This document shows positions 46,993-58,700 of a stretch of 64,000 nucleotides of DNA, one piece after another. Both the position numbers and the translations under genes were made by a program. Every line of letters begins with the position of its first letter. Position 1 is the stretch's first letter. The notes under the pieces are model-generated. The model worked only from the letters and a program-made list of their open reading frames with translations, searched no databases and was not told the DNA's origin. This DNA comes from Malania oleifera (Eukaryota; Streptophyta; Magnoliopsida; Santalales; Ximeniaceae), in the NCBI RefSeq assembly GCF_029873635.1, contig NC_080422.1:3576001-3640000 (forward strand), read 5' to 3'.

Positions 46993-48154
46993 ACAGGTTA
47001 ATATCAATTATTTATGGGATTTTGCTAATATGTGGCACTACTTAGATATCAAATTTTTAAATGAGCATTTTACATAAAAAAAAGAAATGATGAAATGCAA
47101 TAAATTGACCTTGCTCAAAAAATCCATAAAGCTCCATTAAGTTTTCAAAAATACCATATAACTCTGCTAACATTTAATTTTTAGAATACTTAAGGTTCTC
47201 AAGTTTTTTTTTTTTTTTTTTATCGTAATATAAAGAGAGGTTTGTATTTTTTTGATAAATTTTAAGGAAGGTTTATCGAATTTTTTAAATATTAATAAAA
47301 TTCTCTCAAATATTTCAAATTTTAAAATAGTCATTATCTTTATATCAAAATTTTAAAATTAGTATTATTTTTTATTACAGTTGTGCCACATAAATGTAAT
47401 GACTGTTTAATTTTTTTCTTAAAAGGAACATCATAAATACTCTCATCAATTAATACTGCACTCATTTTACACCAATAATTTAATTGTTTTTTTATTTATA
47501 ATTGAATAGAATTTAGATTTAAATAAACAACATAGTTGCAATAGGCATTTCAAATGTAACCAATCAATTATAATCTTATCTTTCACCACTGTCGTCGTCA
47601 TTATTATTATTACTATTATTATTAATAGGATAAAAGATACTTAACTCTCTTGAAATTTAGAAAAATAAAAAATAAGAATTTTTTTTAAGATTTCAAAAAT
47701 ATTACAAATCTCTTATAAGATTTACTAGACATAAATCTTCTTTTTGGATAAAATACAAGAGGGTGTTTATATCATTTTGACAAACTTCAGTCCGAAGTGC
47801 CTAAAATTCTTAAAATCTCTATGGAGTTTTTTAAAAATTTTAAAACTTTAGGGGAGGCTAATATATTTTTCTCAAATCTTGGAAGGGATTGGATAAGATG
47901 GTTCCTGACCTACCAAAATGAATCGGCTCATGTTGTGGATGTTTTCTTTTCCTTTTTTCTGTAATAATATAAATTGGATGGGATTAGTATTGGGACAAGA
48001 AAACAAGAATGACAAGAAATGAAGGGCATAGCCCCAGACAATCACAGTTTAAAAGTGACCTATGTGGACTTTTCACTTCAGCTGCATACCATTCCCTAGC
48101 ATACACACACTACCATAGGGAAAGGGACCCTCCCCCCCCTCCCTTTCTAAATGC

Positions 48155-48196
<42 letters not shown>

Positions 48197-48889
48197 TAAA
48201 TGGTAAATGGTAAATGGTAATTTTATTAAAATATTTTAAAACTTTTTAATGATTTACAGGGATTTTTTAATAATTTTTTGCATGTAATTAAATGGGTATT
48301 TTTTTTTTTTTAAATATTGGAAGAAAGTTTTAGTAAGTAATTTAAGTAGGGATACAATTTAAGTACTTATTGTAGAAAATACTTTATATTTTATTTGATT
48401 ACTTGACTTTTTTATGTTAATGCTATTAGTAATTAGTAATTACAAGTATTCTTATGCTTATTGACAAGACACTATTTGCAAAAAGTTAGATATACGTAAA
48501 ATTTTAAAAAAATATTTGAAAGTAGTTTTTAAATTTTTCTTCAACTTTAAAATCTCCAATCCTTAGATTTTTAATACTTTATAAAAAAATTAAAAGTAAA
48601 AAAATTAAGTTTATTGTTTTTAAAATGAGAAAATTCTTAAAACATCACCTTTTAAGTAGAAAAATGTAACAACTAAGACCAAATTCATGCTTTTTAATTA
48701 ATGTAAAATAAATGTAACCTTTATTTTTTATTTAATGCATTTAAAAATGGCAATTTATTAAACTATTGCATTCAATTGGTGCATATATGCATTGTATTCA
48801 TGTTTTTTTATTACATAAAATTTAATATATTCAATTTTTAATTATATTTGACTCTCATTTAAATATAATATCCAAATTTAATAATATCT

Positions 48890-49073
48890 CTCAAGGGTGT
48901 CTTGGCTGGTTTCCTCAAGACTCCTTTGTTAAGTAATCAGGATTCGAGTCTTGGCGGATACAACTATTCATTTTAGATAATACTTTGGTATTTAACTAAA
49001 AAAAGTAGAGAGATAGATTCATTATCTTGGTAGATTAGTCGAGCGCCTTAAAGGTCTCGTACACTTTCGTTTC

Positions 49074-49106
<33 letters not shown>
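48890..49106 (+). mobile_element. Possible tRNA-derived SINE
   Basis: A box-B-like GGATTCGAGTC (about 48949) lies some 50 bp downstream of a weak box-A-like TCTTGGCTGG. The tail ends in an (AT)n run (49078-49106). The spacing fits a tRNA-derived Pol III promoter. No target duplication was assigned and a second copy is not in the window. Confidence 0.35.
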
Positions 49107-49110
<4 letters not shown>

Positions 49111-49290
49111 ATTTAATATCTTAAATGTAGCATACATTTACTTTGAACAAATACATAAACTGAATGCACCCATCATCAAAGAGGATAGCATGTTATTATT
49201 ACAGTCAACGGGATGAATTCATTGAAATGTTTTTCATTTTTTTATTCTTAACAGAGACCATTTTATAAGTATAAAGAACAAAATTACTTA

Positions 49291-49953
49291 GGATTGTTTG
49301 GTATTACGGTTAAAAATTATGTAAACGAAAATAAAAAATTAAAATTAGAAACAAAAAGCCAAAAACTAGCAACTCATTGGGTTAATATTTATAAAACCAA
49401 ATTAAATTAAAATTTTAATTAAAATGGTCATTTTTGTCTTTAAATCAAATAATATTATAAAAATGCGATTAAAATAATAAAATTTCAAAGCAATACACAT
49501 TGAAAAATATTTTGATAAAAAAATATTATAATTATTTTACTTAATTATTATACTTTCAAGTTTTACTTTACAATAATTATTTTATTGGACATAACAATAG
49601 AAAATTAGTAAAAATATTTCATAATTGGATTTATTATTATTTTTGAAATTTTTATATATATTTATTTCAATTATATTTAAATTCATATGATCATTTAATT
49701 TTAATTTAAAAGTGTATAAACTGGATGATTTAATTCAAATAACTATTTCTAAATATTAAAATTTCTAACGAGGTTGCTAAAATAAATTAAAATCATAAAA
49801 ATCTATTTTTTGTTTCAATTTTTTTTCACAAATAGTAGAAAATAAATAGAAATAGAAATTTGATAACATAAATAAACATATTTTTACTATATATTTCTTC
49901 AATTTGTAGAAGAAGAAACAGAAAACAAAATACAACAAATACCAAACATGCCC
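49291..49953. mobile_element. PIF/Harbinger-like MITE
   Basis: Inverted ends GGATTGTTTGGTATT and, at the other end, the complement of GGGCATGTTTGGTATT bound 663 bp of AT-rich noncoding DNA. The 3-bp target duplication TTA is at 49288-49290 and 49954-49956. Both features are typical of PIF/Harbinger MITEs. Confidence 0.65.
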
Positions 49954-51734
49954 TTAACATTCTAGATAAATATGTATGTGAATCTACTTAGACTCACTTA
50001 AGTACTCTATTTTGAGAAGGAAAATAAAATAAGAAGAATTATTTTCATTATATTGGCTCCTTATGTCAAATATTAAAAATCAAAGTTTGCCTAAATATTA
50101 TTTAAAAGATTAAAAAAAATCAAGTATTAATATTCCGTAACATTAATTTTTTTATCGATTTGACATTTTGTTATATATTTTATTTTCTTTCTTACTTTTT
50201 TTAATAATTAGATATGAAAAGTAAATTCTTTCATATTCTTTTGCTGTTCATAATGTCTTGAAAGTCTCAAATGGAGCCTTAAGTAGTGTTTGGAAGTATG
50301 TATTTTAGAGTTTAAATTTGAATATGTAAATTTGTAATAAAACTTAAATATAATTTTATAATAAATTTTGTTCAGATCCACACAAATACATATCAAGGTC
50401 TAAATTTTGTATTTCTTAAAACGTAGTAAGTGAATTATTGTAGTTACGAACAAATCTCAACCATGAACCGTATCTTCTTATTTATTTTCTACACCTTCGG
50501 ATTAGGTTTACTACATAAAATTCAAAATAAAATTACATTTTATTTAAATTCACTTAATTGAATTCAACGTTTCAATCCAACATATAAAAAAAAAAAAAAC
50601 ATAAATTTACGACTCCCAATGAATGTCTCTGGTGGTAAACTCAAAACTTTCATGATTTAATGATTACGAAAAACTCTCAACTATAAAACTTTACATTTTA
50701 TTTAAATTCACTTTATTAAATTTAGCGTCTCTATCCAACATACCCCCAAAAAATAAAGAAACATAAATTTACAACTCCCAAGGGACGGCTCTGCTGGTAA
50801 ATTCAAGACTCTCCCGATTAAAATATTCGAGGACACCTTAAATATTTAAGCAAATAAAAGTAAAATGACAAACTTGTTATTCCGATAAATAAATCAAGTG
50901 TAAAAAAAATATTCAGATATCATCGCTTTAAAAATAAAATAAAATATAAAATTTACTTCTACTAGTACAAGTTACTAGAAGTATCTACTGTATCTTATTA
51001 CGACAAATCACAAAATAAATTATCGAGGAAGATTAATAAAATAATGAACAGTATTATTAGATAATAATGGCAAATAAAAAAATAATTACACCCATTTGAC
51101 TCCACTCAATGGACACCTAACTCATTAAATATGTATTTAAAAAATATATAAATTATAATTTAAAATGAGATTAGACAATCAAAATAAAATATATTCTATA
51201 GTAATAAATAATTAAGTGATGAATAAATTAAACTACCGGCCGTAATTACAATATTTTGAGGAGCAGACGGCGATGAAATGAATAAAAATAAAAAAGCCGG
51301 TGGGTGGGGCCCGCACGAGTGTCGAGGAGAGGAGAGTTCCATCGTCAAAGGGGGATCGCACGTGAGGGTCAATCCTACGGCCTCGATTCTCTCACCCTTC
51401 CAATTCAATATAATAAATTAAAAATTCTTATGCTGCGTTTGGCAGCATGTTTTTTGGCGTTTGAATTTAAATTTATTAGTATTTTAAAAAATACACTTTA
51501 AATTTGAGAATATGAATTTTAAATTTTAAATTTATTTTAAATTAGATAAAATAAAATTTTAATGTATTGTAAGTTGCTGGTGAATTTACGGTGCATGAAT
51601 ACAGATCTAAAACACAAAATTTATAGTTCTAAACACTACTTGTTATATGATTAAATATTAGAACCAAACAAATAAATAGGATGGATCGAGTAATTGAGTG
51701 GGTCTTAGTGACATGAGTTCTACATCACCTTAGG

Positions 51735-52043
51735 CTTTGTTTGGAATTTGAAAAATATTAAGAAAAAAAGAAAGAAAAATATAAAGGATTTAATTTTTCA
51801 TGTTTGGTTATTAAGAAAAATAAGAAAGAATAAAAAGAAATATAACAAATCAGTTGACAGAATTTTAATTTTACACATTCTTAGCATTTTATTTTTGTTA
51901 AATTATAATCATATTAGAATATTTTTTTCATTTTTAGTGGTATTTGATATAGAGAGAAAATATATTAGAAAATAATTTTTTTCTTATTCTCGTTTTCGTT
52001 TATTTTTTTTCTAGTAAAATCCTTAATTTAAACTAACCTTTAC
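51735..52043 (+). mobile_element. MITE-like unit A of a tandem array
   Basis: About 310 bp starting TTTGTTTGGAATTTG and ending near TTTAAACTAACC. It is AT-rich with an internal GTGGTATTTGATATA block shared by all units. Short inverted ends TGTTTGGA/TCCAAACA are seen across the copies. Confidence 0.6.
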
Positions 52044-52330
52044 GACCTGTTTGGAACTTAGAAAATATTAAAGAAAGGAAAGGAGAATAAGAAGTGGATG
52101 TTTGGTTGTAAGGAAAAATGAGAAAAAATATATATAACAAATCAATTGACAGGATTTTAATTTTACACACCTTAGCACTTGATTTTTTAAAATTTTTAAT
52201 CATATTAAAATAATTTTTCATTTTTAGTGGTATTTGATATAAAGGAAAAATAGATTAGAAAATATTTTTTTTCTTATTCTCCTTTTTTTTTCCTTTTTTG
52301 AGAAAAATCCTTGGTCCAAACTAACCTTTA
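52044..52330 (+). mobile_element. MITE-like unit B of a tandem array
   Basis: Directly follows unit A in the same orientation. It starts CCTGTTTGGAACTTAG and ends GGTCCAAACTAACC. It shares TTGACAGGATTTTAATTTTACA-like text and the GTGGTATTTGATATA block with unit A. Confidence 0.6.
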
Positions 52331-53597
52331 CAGCTCGTTTAGAACATAGAAAATGTTGGTATTGGAATTGGTATGATCCTAAGAGGAGGGAGGTGAATTG
52401 GATTTTAAAAATATTTCAGCTACTTTAAGCACTTATACCGATTCACCACATATCATATCTCATTTTAATTATGATTGTGTATGTAAAAACTGAATAAACA
52501 ATATATGTAGACATACACATGTATCTCATTTAAAATAAATGTGTACATGCAATTTGTTATAACCGTAAATGAACAAGCATACACATGCTAAATTAAAAAT
52601 GCATAAATTAAATGAGATAAGGAGAGAGCGACACACGATATTTGTTATCGAGATTCGACCAAATCAGCCTACGTCACCACCTTGGGCATACCCCCTAAGG
52701 ATTCCACTAAACCTGCTCACTTAAACAGGCGGAGTAGAAGTCGTTTACAATGTCCTTACGGGCAGGTGGAGCCAACACCATGCACACTTTCCTAGGAGGG
52801 TGCATCTCCTAGTTCTATTAACCGGGTCTAAACCAATCCGGTGTTCTCCTAACCGGGTCTGAACAAATCCGGAACTACTCACAAGGCTAGTCTCCCTCTT
52901 CCGACAACCCATTGGGAATACAACATCACTAATAATAATTTTTTGTATAACGGAGAATGTTTCTCAAAAAGTAGAAGTGTACAACTTTAAAGCTCAAAAC
53001 ATGCATTCTCTAATGATATGAAATATGCTCAATAGAGTAAGGGTGCTATCAAATAATTTTGTACAAATAGAATATATATGAAAAATGAATATTATTGTTC
53101 TCCTATAAATATTTTTGCAAATAGAGAATATTTGGAGAATTTAGAAATTTAAGTTCAAGAAAATATTTGTGCTGTAAATAATTTTCTCCAAAAAATATTT
53201 ATCAAAGAAATAACTGAGAGAAAACTTAAGCAATACTCTCAAAAATGTTTTTCAAGATTAAGTGCTTAGTGAGAGTATGTGCAAATAAAATGTCCTAAAT
53301 AAAAAACTCTGCTTAAAAAATGATTTTGAAATAAATGCATGAAAGAGAGTTGAAGAGATTTGTATAAAAGATTTTGCCCCAAAAGAATGACTTTGACAAA
53401 AAAAATGATTTGGGGGAACTTTGATTAACAAGGGGTTAGAGAGAAAATTTAAACTAATTAAAGTTGCTAATCTGGAGTAATGAAGGGGTATTTATAGATT
53501 TTTAGGGAAATATGACTGTTGGGGACATGCTCAGTATTTTGGAAAAGTTTAATTTAAAAATTAATGACGTTTTAGCCTTTTAAAAATTTTCAACCCG

Positions 53598-53762
53598 AGA
53601 GGTTCGGTCGACCATATAGAGGGTTCGGTCAACCATATTGATAAGTTCGGTCAATCATGGAACTTTTGAACTATAGGTTTAGCCGACCGTCTCAGAGCGA
53701 TTCTGAACCCCTTCGTGGGTTCAGTCGACCAAGACAAGGTCTGTTGACCGTTCCTATAGATT
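53598..53762. promoter_or_regulatory. GGTCGACC palindrome array, part 1
   Basis: Five or six copies of TTCGGTCGACC or variants (GGTCAACC, GGTTCAGTCGACC) in the SIRE-like LTR. The array is cut by the mosaic element and continues at 58389. Confidence 0.6.
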
Positions 53763-53763
53763 C

Positions 53764-55971
53764 TGTAGGGATCCGACCCAAGAAATGTGGATTAAACAAA
53801 TAAGAAAAGGGGAAGGAATTTAAAAAGGTGAAAACAACAGGGCTTGTCGACGAGACTCTTTCTCTCGTCGACGAGGTCCAAAGGATCGTCGACGAGTGGA
53901 TACTGAGAGATTTTTGGAATTTTGGAATCTTAGGCTCATCGACGAGGCCAACTCTGTCGTCGACGAACACCCTTCTTTTGCTCGTCGTTGAGCGCTCCAC
54001 TTCGTCGACGAATCTGGTCGGGTCAATTAAATTATAAATATATATTTCATTGTTTCATGGTTCAAAAACTCAAAACTCTCTCTCTCTAAAACCGGTGAGC
54101 TCTCTCTCTCTCTCTCTCTCTCTTCGATCCTCCACTGTTCGTCACCAGAATCCACGATCCAATGTTACTACGTGGATCAAGGGGAAAACCTCTATGATTA
54201 TAGCGGATCGGATCTTTGTTTTGAGGATTTTCGGGTTTCATCCTGAAATCGAGGTAAGGGTCTAAGTTCGTTTTTGGTTCGGTAGATCTATAGTAGATAA
54301 GATTGTTTGAAGTATTGTTCTTTAGTTTATAGGTTCGGAGAACTCGGTTCGTTGTTTTGGAGTTGTATAGTTCATGTTTCAGAGTTTGGGGAAAGGTATG
54401 GGGATTTGTTTACATAAGTCTTTTTTGGAAAACTAAATCGTTAAAAAGTTAGCTTATATTTATATGTACGATATAGCTGCTTATTTGCAAAATTTCATTG
54501 GATCAAAATGTCGGTTTTACGATTTTACGATTTTGGTAAAAAATGAGGGTTTTGGCGTATGATCTCCAAACTTTTCAAAACTTCGTTATTTGCATTAAAC
54601 TTAACGTAGGAGATGCTTGAACCCCTTGTTTCCTGTTTAAATGTTATTTTTTGAGTTATATACTGTATATAACGAATTTTTGATTAAATAAGTGTGGCAT
54701 ATAATATGAAATGGAATATACTGAACTGTTATACACATATATGAACTATGGGAACTGAAATTCCATTTTATTATCTGAAAATGTGGAAAATAGGTGTCAG
54801 TTATATACCGAGCTTTATATGTAAAAAGGGTTAAACCGAGAGTGTGTGTGTGTGTGTGTGTGTGTGTGCTGGTTTATACCACCGTATGAATGAATGAGTT
54901 TGTGTAAATACTAGAATAGTACAGGTGATTTGTGATTTGAAACAAGTTAATTCGTTTTATTATAAATTGTAAATATGATATTGGGACCGCAGCTTGTTAC
55001 TATGAGAGCCTTAAAAAGCTCAACGTTATATGAAGCCTTAAAAAGCTTAAGCACGGTTCCATTGCTATAATTTAGGTACATTGCAACCACACATCTATTT
55101 TTTAGTGTGGGTGTCGAGATAGTCGACTAGGTAGGAGTGGCCACTAGTGGATTAATTGACCAAGTGGATTTAGTCGGACTATAGTAACCATAATGACTGA
55201 CAAGTGCCTGCGCAAGGTAGCGCTTGTTCAGGGATTTATGTCGCATAACCCGCGCCAAGGGGTAGTGTTGGCATTAGTTATGATGTTTATAAGTTGGACG
55301 GTGTTCTAAATATGCATATACATGATTTAAAAATTAAAATGGGCAAACTCACAAGTTTGAGTACCGGGCGGAGGGATTGTACAACATATGAGTTTGTACC
55401 CTACCCTAACCTTAGGAACTCTCGCTTGCAACAATGCTGAATTATCTATTATAGAAAATATATATAAATATCTCCTATATTACAGTATTGAGAATATGCT
55501 TTATATCTAACTGCTTTCAATTGAAATAAACACATGTTGTCACACACTGATGTAATATCTTCCACTTTATTGAGAAGTGTCTCACCCCAACATACAACCT
55601 TTGTTTCAGGTCCTGCAGGACGTCAGTCCAAGTTGTTATATTTACGTCAAAGCTTAGTACTACTTTTAGCTTATGTAAGTGTTTTGTATATGTAATAGAC
55701 TTAGTTCAGAATGTCTATTTGTAGATTGTAAGAACAAGTTATGTTTTAAGTACGTTTGTATGTGTGTGAAGATACAGTTAGAAACTCTGGTATGTCTTTT
55801 AGATTTCCATATGGATGTTTATATTTTCTGCTGTGCATGAGATTACAAATCAGTATGAATCACCCGTATGTCCCTATTCAGGGGGGGTTGTATATGTATG
55901 TTTATCACAAACACGTATATTATACAGGTGCAGTAGTACTCCGGGGCCGTATAATGGGCCGGGTCTTTACA
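53764..55971 (+). repeat. 5' LTR of the mosaic element, Tekay-like
   Basis: TGTAGGGATCC to GGTCTTTACA, 2208 bp. It shares with the Tekay-like LTRs the GTCGAC palindromes (53844-54012), TATA (54033-54040), a CT tract (about 54100-54122), a donor-like GAGGTAAGG near 54252, a GGTTCCATTGC block at 55045, and the box GAGAAGTGTCTCACCCC at 55573. It also has a (GT)n run at 54842-54869. Confidence 0.8.
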
Positions 55972-56080
55972 ATTGGTATCAGAGCCATTACCCAGCTGGA
56001 AGTGTGATGAGATTCACATCGTCTGTTTTTGGAAATGAGGGTTCGCAACGAGGACGTTACGTTCTGTAAGTGGAGGAAAA
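55972..56080 (+). other. PBS, short internal domain and PPT of the mosaic element
   Basis: The primer site ATTGGTATCAGAGCC (complement of the initiator-Met tRNA end) is followed by about 80 bp of noncoding sequence with CGAGGACGTTACG, then the polypurine tract AAGTGGAGGAAAA (56068-56080). The internal length is that of a TRIM. Confidence 0.8.
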
Positions 56081-56174
56081 TGTGATACCCTATGGAAGAA
56101 AAGTTTAAAAAGGATTAAATGTTACAACCTATATCAATAAGGTGCACCTTTCTCTTCGAGAGTCTTCCCATAAG

Positions 56175-57733
56175 TGTAACGACTTGCTGCATTTCCATGT
56201 TTTTTTTTATTTATTTAATGACATTTAACATGCTCTAATACCATACTAGGGTAAACTCAATCATTAACCTAAGCAGCAAGAAGCGGAAATCAAATAAACA
56301 TATCCATATATAATTATGTACAATACCAGAGTGCTAACCGGTTCCTAAAATTTACATATATGACTATTCCCAAAGTATCCTTAACTGGCGAGGGCCATAC
56401 AAAAATACTCCCAAAAATATACTCATTCTCTACTGATAGGGCAGTACTATGACCCTCTATCTGCGAGTCTAGTCTGCTCGCCTACCTAGATCACCTGAAA
56501 AATGTTAAAGTAATTGGGATGAACCAACGTTCAGTAAGACGAAATATGCCATTACTAGTGTGTGACATATGAGCTACAAAATTATGAAAATCAGTTTCTA
56601 CATAATCATGTATAACTGGATATGTAATTATAGTACAAGTCATAAAATCCACCACCCTTACCATGTTGCTTAACATAACAGTATTGTAGGTTACTATTCA
56701 AAATACTTCTAGTGTACATAAGTATGTTCCCTGTTTCTGTAAATCTGTATATACGTAATAGTAACTGAAAACTTTTCCTATGGATAACTGTGTGTCATGA
56801 TTTAACCTCTCATGACAGGGTTGTGTGGCTCGTAGGCGGGATCTACACTGGCTGGTCGACCAGGGTAAATCACTATACTTCATCGGTCTGATCTGCCCAC
56901 CTTAACCCATATCTGATGGGGGGTTTGTCCACGTCAAGGGCCTAGGTGATCGACTTACTATCACGTATTATCTAAATAGGTGGTTGTACTCATAACATAA
57001 ATATTTGTAGCAACGGTACCGTACTCTGTTGTATGGTCCAACAAGGTCTGATACTATATAGTATATCTCTATATACAACTATCTGATTTACCATGATTCT
57101 GAAATAATCGTAATAACCATGATACTGAATAAACTGTAACTGTAATCCATACATCATAGTACTGAGAACTGTATAATCATAACACTGAAAACTGCATAAT
57201 CATAGTACTGGAATTCGTATAATCATGGCACTGAGATTCATATAATCATGGTACTAAAATTCGTAAAATCATGGTACTGAAATTTGTAAAACATATCTCC
57301 ATACTATATTCATATTCTCAAGTCATACCATACTTTAATACATAATATTCATAATTTAATAAACTGTATAATATTTTAAAATTTCCTAACATAACATATT
57401 TCTCTTACCTGATTACTGAAAAGCCCCTTATGGTATACTGGCCTAACACCCACAGGGCCTCCTACACAACACCCTGAAAACAACATTTCTCATAACTGAA
57501 TATCAATATTTTTTTGCCTACATCATTTCCTATAACTGTCAGAAGGCCAAAAATGAACTAAAAGACCTTACCCTGAATTTGGGATGAAATCTAACTTCGT
57601 TTCACCAACGATCCGCTCCAGCAAACTTGTAGAGAACTTCGCCAGGAGGGTCGTGGTGGCTTCAGATCGTCGATTCGCCGACCAGCAGGGCCGAAATCGA
57701 AGAGAGAAGGGAGAGGGACCGTAGGAGAGAGAA

Positions 57734-57789
<56 letters not shown>

Positions 57790-58158
57790 ATTGAAAATGT
57801 GATAAAAATCCTATTTTTCACTACTTATAAGGCCAGATTCGTCGACGAGACACGTTACCTCGTCGACGAGTCCTTCAGTAAATTCGTTGACAAACCTTAC
57901 CCTTTGTTGACAAAATTCAAAGTAGCCCAATCCTTCGCTCGGTATTTTCTCGTCGACGAAACGGGATCTCGTCGATGAGATCCTGAAGACCTTCGTCGAC
58001 GAATTCATGTATTCGTTGACGAAGCCTGGCAATTTCTTGAAATTATTATTATCTCCAAAGTACGATGTCGTCGACGAAGCCTACTGCCTCCTTCTGTTTT
58101 TATTTCCATTTCTCTCCCTCATTATTTTTTAAATACTATTATTCTTCGGGTCACTACA
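56175..58158 (-). mobile_element. Solo LTR, Tekay-like family (copy 3)
   Basis: A 1984-bp LTR from TGTAACGACTTGC to GGTCACTACA with target duplication ATAAG (56170-56174 and 58159-58163). It is homologous to the copies at 9037 and 24174. It has a GA tract at 57736-57788 and GTCGAC palindromes at 57837-58079. It is the innermost level of this nest. Confidence 0.93.
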
Positions 58159-58161
58159 ATA

Positions 58162-58229
58162 AGAACTCCACGGTTAAGCGTGCTTGGCTTGGAGTAATTT
58201 TGGGATGGGTGACCTTCTAGGAAGTTTTC
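58162..58229 (+). repeat. 5S rRNA-like segment (Cassandra-type)
   Basis: AGAACTCCACGGTTAAGCGT, then GCTTGG, a GGGATGGGTGACC block and CTAGGAAGTTTT follow the order of the 3' half of plant 5S rRNA. They cover its Pol III internal promoter parts (A box, intermediate element, C box). The 5' half of 5S is not recognisable and substitutions are frequent. It is a transposon-borne 5S derivative, not a working rRNA gene. Confidence 0.8.
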
Positions 58230-58388
58230 TCAAGAAGTACGTGAGTGAAAACAAAACACACTAAAAATGACACGTGTTGGTCTGTGGGACCAGTCATTAG
58301 TCCGATAAGGCCCGCCCTCCTATTGTCTGGTTCAAGTGAAGGAGGAGAGACACAGTGCTCCCTGACAGACCCAAGTTAGGGCGTCACA

Positions 58389-58700
58389 GATTCGGTCGAC
58401 TAAGCGAATGTTCGATTGACCATTTATAGGGTTCGGTCGACTATGGCCAATTTGAACTACAAGGTTCGGTCGACCAAGTAGTTGGGTATCAGACACGCTT
58501 CAGTTTGGTCGACCGTGAACGATATTCATTTTAGAACGACCGACCATCCAAAGTCAAAAAGTTGACTTCCAAACGGTTCGGTTGACCGTGACAATTATAA
58601 CTCCACAAGTTCGGTCGACCATCGTAGGTCAAACTTTTGAATTTTGGGCAAATAGTGGTTTGGTCGACCAAACTAGTTATTACTAGTTGGGTTTGGTCAA
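58389..58700. promoter_or_regulatory. GGTCGACC palindrome array, part 2
   Basis: About nine copies or variants of TTCGGTCGACC in the SIRE-like LTR, continuing the array cut off at 53763. Confidence 0.6.

Larger units (their letters stand above)
46901..51734. other. Intergenic AT-rich region with small transposons
   Basis: No gene was recognised. It contains (ATT)n near 46963-46990, (CT)n at 48158-48192, a possible SINE (48890-49106), a Harbinger-like MITE (49291-49953), and a GC-richer patch at 51250-51400 without a credible coding frame. Confidence 0.55.
53764..58388 (+). mobile_element. Mosaic LTR element with unlike LTRs and a Cassandra-type 3' LTR
   Basis: Bounded by the target duplication GATTC (53759-53763 and 58389-58393). 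It comprises a 2.2-kb Tekay-like LTR (53764-55971), a 109-bp internal part with PBS and PPT, and a 3' LTR (56081-58388) of about 0.32 kb once a nested solo LTR is removed. The 3' LTR contains a 5S-like segment; the 5' LTR does not, and their ends differ (CTTTACA versus CGTCACA). No coding sequence is present. Confidence 0.65.
56081..58388 (+). repeat. Cassandra-type LTR with 5S-like segment, split by a solo LTR
   Basis: TGTGATACCC to GCGTCACA. Without the insertion 56175-58158 and one target copy it is about 0.32 kb, the size of Cassandra LTRs. The 5S-like segment follows directly after the insertion point. Confidence 0.7.

Noticed and set aside
51196-51408. 70-codon minus-strand frame in a GC-richer patch
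   Set aside because: No conserved motif and no neighbouring splice-compatible exons were found; it may be a promoter relic.
58162-58229. Functional 5S rRNA gene
   Set aside because: The 5' half is missing, substitutions are many, and it lies in an LTR; it is a Cassandra-type derivative.
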